Assembly: GCA_016926695.1 (NCBI GenBank)
Contig: JAFGOB010000043.1
Location: forward strand, 1-15,352
DNA length: 15,352 nt
Source of the DNA: Dehalococcoidales bacterium
GTDB taxonomy: Bacteria > Chloroflexota > Dehalococcoidia > Dehalococcoidales > UBA3254
Reading direction: 5' to 3'
Part shown: positions 12,427 through 15,352 of the stretch, piece after piece
Numbering within the stretch: position 1 is the stretch's first letter
Layout: every line of letters starts with the position of its first letter
Program-made: the position numbers and the translations under genes
Notes under the pieces: model-generated
Told to the model about the DNA's origin: nothing
What the model saw: the letters and a program-made list of their open reading frames with translations, nothing else
The model's database searches: none

Positions 12427-13853
12427 CTCAAAGCCCTGAAGAGCGCTTCCCCTTTATCCAGCGTCTCCCGGTATTCGGCCTCCGGGTCCGAATCATAGAC
12501 CACCGCCCCTCCCATCTGGAAGTAAGCCCGATTCCCCTTCACCAGGAAGGTACGAATGACAATGTTAAGGTCCAGGTTGCCGTCGAATCCTATATATCCC
12601 AGGCTGCCGGTATATACACTCCGGCGGGTCGGCTCCAGTTCCTCGATGATCTCCATAGCGCGTATTTTGGGCGCCCCGGTGATGGAGCCGCCCGGGAAGG
12701 TGGCCTTCAACAGATCGGCGCGGGTTACTCCCTCCCTCAGCCTGCCCGTAACGGTGGAGGTCAGGTGGTATACAGTGGGGTATTTTTCCAGTATGGCCAG
12801 TTCGGTCACCCGGACCGAGCCATACCTGCATACCCGTCCCAGGTCGTTCCTCTCCAGGTCCACGATCATCATATTTTCCGCCCGGTCCTTCTCGCTCTCC
12901 AGCAGCCGCCTGGTATTGGCCTCATCTTCTTCTGTGGTCTTACCCCGGCGAATCGTCCCCTTGATGGGCCGTGTTTCCACCCTGTCTCCACGGCAGCGCA
13001 GGAATCTCTCCGGCGATGAGCTGACGATCGCCGTTTCTGTGAAATTGAGGAAGGCGGAGAAGGGAGCGGGATTGATCCTGCGCAGCCGGCGGTACAGCTC
13101 CCAGGGAGAAATGGTGATCTCAGCCTCGAAACGTTGAGAGAGGTTTACTTCGAAGATATCCCCCTCGATGATGTATTGGCGGGCCTTTTCGACCGCCCCT
13201 ATATACTCATCCCGGCTAAAGTTTCCCTTTACTGGTGTACCGAGCGGCTGACAGCCTCCGGCCGCCGGAGGCGGGCCCGTTTTCAGAAAATTGCTTAAAC
13301 GGAACCTGAACTCAGCCAGCCTTTCCCCGGCTTTGCGGGCCCTTGACGGCCCCTCCTTTTCAGGGAGTCCGCTGGATATGATAAATGACCTTCCGGTCAG
13401 GTTGTCGAAGACCAGCAGCAGGTCGTAAAAACCCAGGCAGCATTCCGGCAGCCTTATGTCGTCCGCCGATTTTACCGGCAGGCGTTCAATGAAACGGCCC
13501 AGGTCGTAGCTCAAATAGCCCACTGCACCGCCGGTTGTGGGCAATTCAGAGCGGCCTTCCAGGTGATACATCTCCAGGTAGCAGCCCAGCATATCCCAGG
13601 GATTCCCGCTGATACAGGTTGTGCCGCTATCTTGCCTGAGACTGATTGTCTCACCCCTGGAGCTGAAGACCAGGAAAGGACTGCCGCCCATCAGCGAGTA
13701 ACGGCCCAGTTTCGAGGGGTCCATAGAGCTGTCCAGGAAAAAACATTGGTCCTCATGCCTGAACAGTTCGAAAAGATCCTCCGGGCGGAGTCCGTTTTGC
13801 AGTTCCTCTACTATGGGTGTATCACCGGTTGCCAATTGCCTGCCTTTTTCCAC
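12423..13853 (-). CDS. pabB: aminodeoxychorismate synthase component I
   Basis: This chorismate-binding enzyme makes 4-amino-4-deoxychorismate from chorismate and ammonia. In the 476-residue product the motif PIKGT (296-300) has Lys298, the residue that marks PabB; anthranilate synthase TrpE has PIAGT. Other conserved strings are GDIFEVNLSQRF (231-242), DRAENMMIVDLERNDLGRV and TFPGGSITGAPKIRAMEII, all chorismate/Mg-binding. The N-terminal anchor domain covers about residues 15-190. The start is the GTG at 13853-13851 with only a weak GAGAA in front; a TTG six codons later, after AAGGCAGG, is an alternative. Promoter and a palindrome lie 43-71 bases upstream. First gene of pabB-pabA-pabC. Confidence 0.94.
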   Translation of the reverse strand: MEKGRQLATGDTPIVEELQNGLRPEDLFELFRHEDQCFFLDSSMDPSKLGRYSLMGGSPFLVFSSRGETISLRQDSGTTCISGNPWDMLGCYLEMYHLEGRSELPTTGGAVGYLSYDLGRFIERLPVKSADDIRLPECCLGFYDLLLVFDNLTGRSFIISSGLPEKEGPSRARKAGERLAEFRFRLSNFLKTGPPPAAGGCQPLGTPVKGNFSRDEYIGAVEKARQYIIEGDIFEVNLSQRFEAEITISPWELYRRLRRINPAPFSAFLNFTETAIVSSSPERFLRCRGDRVETRPIKGTIRRGKTTEEDEANTRRLLESEKDRAENMMIVDLERNDLGRVCRYGSVRVTELAILEKYPTVYHLTSTVTGRLREGVTRADLLKATFPGGSITGAPKIRAMEIIEELEPTRRSVYTGSLGYIGFDGNLDLNIVIRTFLVKGNRAYFQMGGAVVYDSDPEAEYRETLDKGEALFRALR

Positions 13854-13895
13854 ATTTCTCGGCGGAAGAGGGATTGATGTTTGGAGTACCTAAAC

Positions 13896-13924
13896 ATTAT
13901 AGCCCCTGTCAGGGATATTGACTA
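13896..13924 (-). promoter_or_regulatory. pabB promoter
   Basis: On the minus strand a perfect TATAAT (13901-13896) lies 17 bp from TAGTCA (13924-13919), a four-of-six -35 box. The spacer holds the palindrome ccctgtcaggg (13904-13914), which could be an operator. The divergent gene at 14023 starts about 100 bp away. Confidence 0.6.
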
Positions 13925-14022
13925 TCGGTTTGCATCCGCCCTGCCGGTCTATTTGCCCTGCACTTCCCTTCTGGCCTATAATAGTGGCAGTTTCTGGTTG
14001 TATTCTTTATGGAGTCGGAAAG

Positions 14023-14673
14023 ATGTTATTGAATGAAGTTGAAGCCAAGAGCATGTTGAAAAAAGCCGGCGTGACGGTAACGGAAACACGCCTGGCGTCA
14101 TCGAAGGATGAAGCCCTCCAGATAAGCCGGGAGCTGGGTTTTCCAATAGTCCTGAAGATAGTCTCTCCGGATGTGGTGCACAAAAGCGACTCCGGCGGCG
14201 TGAAACTCAATTTACAGACTGAAGAAGAGGTCGGCAGGGCCTATGATGAAATTCTCGGTTCCGTGAAAAAGGCCTGTCCCGAGGCTAAAATCCTGGGCGT
14301 TTCGGTCCAGACCATGGCCCCGCAGGGAGTGGAGACCATTATCGGCGTCTCCAAAGACAAACAGTTCGGCCCGGTAGTCATGTTCGGCCTGGGAGGCGTC
14401 TGGGTGGAGGTACTGAAGGATGTCTCGTTCCGGCTGGCTCCTCTTTCCGGATACGATGCCTCCGAGATGGTCCGGGAAATCAAGGGCTATAAGCTGCTGA
14501 CCGGTTTCCGCGGCCAGCCGGCGGTGAAAATACCGGAGCTGGAAAAAATGCTGCTGGCTGTCTCGGACTTCGTCTCCGCCAATCCGCAGGTAAATGAGCT
14601 TGACCTTAATCCGGTTTTCGCCTCTGCGGACGGAGCGGTGGCGGTTGATGCCCGCATCGTGGTGGAAGACTAA
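14023..14673 (+). CDS. ATP-grasp subunit of ADP-forming acyl-CoA synthetase
   Basis: This 217-residue protein matches the beta subunit (ATP-grasp_5 domain) of acetate-CoA ligase (ADP-forming), which couples acyl-CoA hydrolysis to ATP formation. Visible hallmarks are LGFPIVLKIVSPDVVHKSDSGGV (nucleotide-binding, His in VHKSD), GVSVQTMAPQGVETIIGVSKDKQFGP, VMFGLGGVWVEVLKDVSFRLAPL and NELDLNPVF. The ATG at 14023 is preferred because GGAG (14011-14014) lies 8 bases upstream; the open frame extends 35 codons further with no homology. The alpha (CoA-binding) subunit is not adjacent, so the partner must be elsewhere or this subunit acts alone. It is divergent from pabB. The acyl substrate (acetate, propionate or branched acids) cannot be read from sequence. 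Confidence 0.9.
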   Translation: MLLNEVEAKSMLKKAGVTVTETRLASSKDEALQISRELGFPIVLKIVSPDVVHKSDSGGVKLNLQTEEEVGRAYDEILGSVKKACPEAKILGVSVQTMAPQGVETIIGVSKDKQFGPVVMFGLGGVWVEVLKDVSFRLAPLSGYDASEMVREIKGYKLLTGFRGQPAVKIPELEKMLLAVSDFVSANPQVNELDLNPVFASADGAVAVDARIVVED

Positions 14674-14717
14674 CCGGCCCTGTTTCCGCTTTAGACTGCT
14701 GGCAGAGTTGCCGGGTG

Positions 14718-14740
14718 GCTTTTCAGACATGGTGAAAAGC
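14718..14740. terminator. hairpin between convergent genes
   Basis: gcttttca (14718-14725) and tgaaaagc (14733-14740) form a perfect 8-bp stem with a 7-base loop. It lies between the convergent ends of the acyl-CoA synthetase gene and the DUF951 gene, where a two-way terminator is expected. No good U-run follows on either strand, so efficiency is doubtful. Confidence 0.4.
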
Positions 14741-14758
14741 GCTTGCTCGTTTGCAGCG

Positions 14759-14962
14759 TTATCCTGTCGCGGGGTCGCCCCTGGAAAGAAAGCCTTTGAT
14801 GCGGCGTTCCAGGACCGGTCTCTCGATCAGTACCGTATGCTGGCATTTCAGGCACCTGATGCCGATGTCCGCTCCCAGCCTGACTATCACCCATTCATAG
14901 CTTCCGCAGGGGTGGGCTTTCTTCAAACGGACGATATCCCCTATCCTCAGTTCCAGTACCAA
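14759..14962 (-). CDS. DUF951 family protein
   Basis: This 67-residue protein matches the DUF951 pattern: ELRIGDIVRLKKAHPCGSYEWVIVRLGADIGIRCLKC (residues 4-40) followed by ERPVLERRIKGFL. The central KKxHPCGSxxWxVxRxGADIxIxCxxC is the family signature, with three cysteines that may bind a metal. The family is widespread in Firmicutes and its function is not established to my knowledge. The start is a TTG at 14962-14960, supported by GGAGGT (14974-14969) 6 bases upstream. The C-terminal few residues (SRGDPATG) look non-conserved. It is convergent with the ATP-grasp gene. Confidence 0.9.
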   Translation of the reverse strand: MVLELRIGDIVRLKKAHPCGSYEWVIVRLGADIGIRCLKCQHTVLIERPVLERRIKGFLSRGDPATG

Positions 14963-14979
14963 ACCGATACCTCCGGGTA

Positions 14980-15352
14980 AATGTACCCCCTATCCTGAAT
15001 TCTGTTCAAGCCCTCTCCCACGTTGGGGAGAGGAAATCAAAGAACCATTCTTCTCCCTTGAGGGGAGAAGTTAGATGAGGGTGAAATATTATCCAATCAT
15101 ACTTTCCGATAGGTTGCTGCCTGCGAAATTTTTCTCCCATCAGGTTTATTTTCCATAAACTCATCCAGAGTTTTTCCTCGGCTTCAGACTGATTACGTCT
15201 GAGTTGTCTGGCTAGTTTCACTCTGACCGGTTTCTGCAAGTATCAATCTCCCCATGGTAATAATTGTTTGTTTATTAAAGTAAAAACGCTGGAATATTGC
15301 TATGAAATAATGTACCCCCTTAATCCTCTCCCACGTTGGGGAGAGGAAATCA
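14980..15352. repeat. direct repeats flanking the broken DUF559 gene
   Basis: Two sequence blocks occur twice in the same order. aatgtaccccct is found at 14980-14991 and 15309-15320. A 28-bp block with the hairpin core cctctcccacgttggggaga is found at 15012-15039 and 15325-15352, the latter running off the window edge. The core folds as cctctccc / gggagagg. A related hairpin ttctccc-ttgag-gggagaa is at 15051-15069. They resemble the common CCCTCTCCC...GGGAGAGG dispersed repeats of bacteria. Confidence 0.7.
15006..15239 (-). pseudogene. DUF559 endonuclease-like gene interrupted by repeat DNA
   Basis: The start is a TTG at 15239-15237 with GGGAGA about 8 bases upstream. The first 45 residues (VKLARQLRRNQSEAEEKLW...GEKFRRQQPIGKY) are the N-terminal part of a DUF559 protein, a family with a restriction-endonuclease-like fold related to very-short-patch repair nucleases. 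Just after GKY, where family members continue with a V-D-F segment, the frame runs into the palindromic repeats (HLTSPLKGEEWFF...) and stops at 15006. Intact family members are around 110-130 residues, so the catalytic core is lost. Host repeat insertion or recombination is the likely cause. Confidence 0.7.

Noticed and set aside
14980..15352. CRISPR array
   Set aside because: Only two palindromic copies 313 bp apart with a gene fragment between; no regular spacers and no cas genes.

Overview
The window looks like a chromosomal segment of a Clostridia-type Firmicute, possibly of the Peptococcaceae / Desulfotomaculum group. This is inferred from gene content: a DUF951 protein, an RNHCP protein, a pabB-pabA-pabC folate cluster, a stand-alone ATP-grasp acyl-CoA synthetase subunit, an FMN riboswitch, and strong GGAGG-type ribosome binding sites with TTGAC(A/T)-n18-TA(A/G)AAT promoters. 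No rRNA, tRNA or CRISPR array is visible. Species cannot be named from the sequence alone.

Layout. 1-864: 3' end of an insertion sequence (DDE transposase cut by the window edge). 1063-2296: a zinc-ribbon RNHCP protein and a Tyr/Ser phosphatase. 2446-3121: a vapBC-like toxin-antitoxin operon on the minus strand with a nested palindromic operator. 3264-4727 (minus): a complete LysA-like decarboxylase with the C-terminal remnant of an aminoglycoside 6-adenylyltransferase directly after its stop codon. 4929-5556: a second toxin-antitoxin operon (RHH antitoxin, RelE/ParE toxin) with a tandem-repeat operator. 5666-6599: promoter, FMN riboswitch and monofunctional ribB. 6646-8888: a strongly folded element, a methyltransferase 5' fragment, an adenosine deaminase frameshifted by a 10-bp tandem duplication, a GNAT acetyltransferase and a methyltransferase with its core deleted. 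8889-9227: a 5' leader of the last gene pair with promoter, branched RNA fold and intrinsic terminator. 9263-9394: a MITE-like inverted-repeat element. 9391-9926: a DUF4258 toxin-like / small partner pair. 10036-13853: a GNAT gene and the pabB-pabA-pabC operon. 14023-14962: an ATP-grasp acyl-CoA synthetase subunit and DUF951. 14980-15352: repeats interrupting a DUF559 nuclease-like gene.

The housekeeping parts are folate precursor synthesis (pabB-pabA-pabC turn chorismate plus glutamine into p-aminobenzoate) and riboflavin synthesis (ribB, controlled by FMN). Between them the region is accessory and decaying: two to three small toxin-antitoxin-like modules, an IS end, dispersed repeats and five broken genes. 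Several breaks sit exactly at the 3' ends of intact genes.

The most unusual object is the roughly 300-nt leader upstream of the deleted methyltransferase / acetyltransferase pair. It has promoter, folded domain, terminator and gene in the order expected of a cis-regulatory RNA, and I cannot assign it to a riboswitch class I know. The several operator palindromes and the 10-bp duplication in the deaminase gene are also worth checking.
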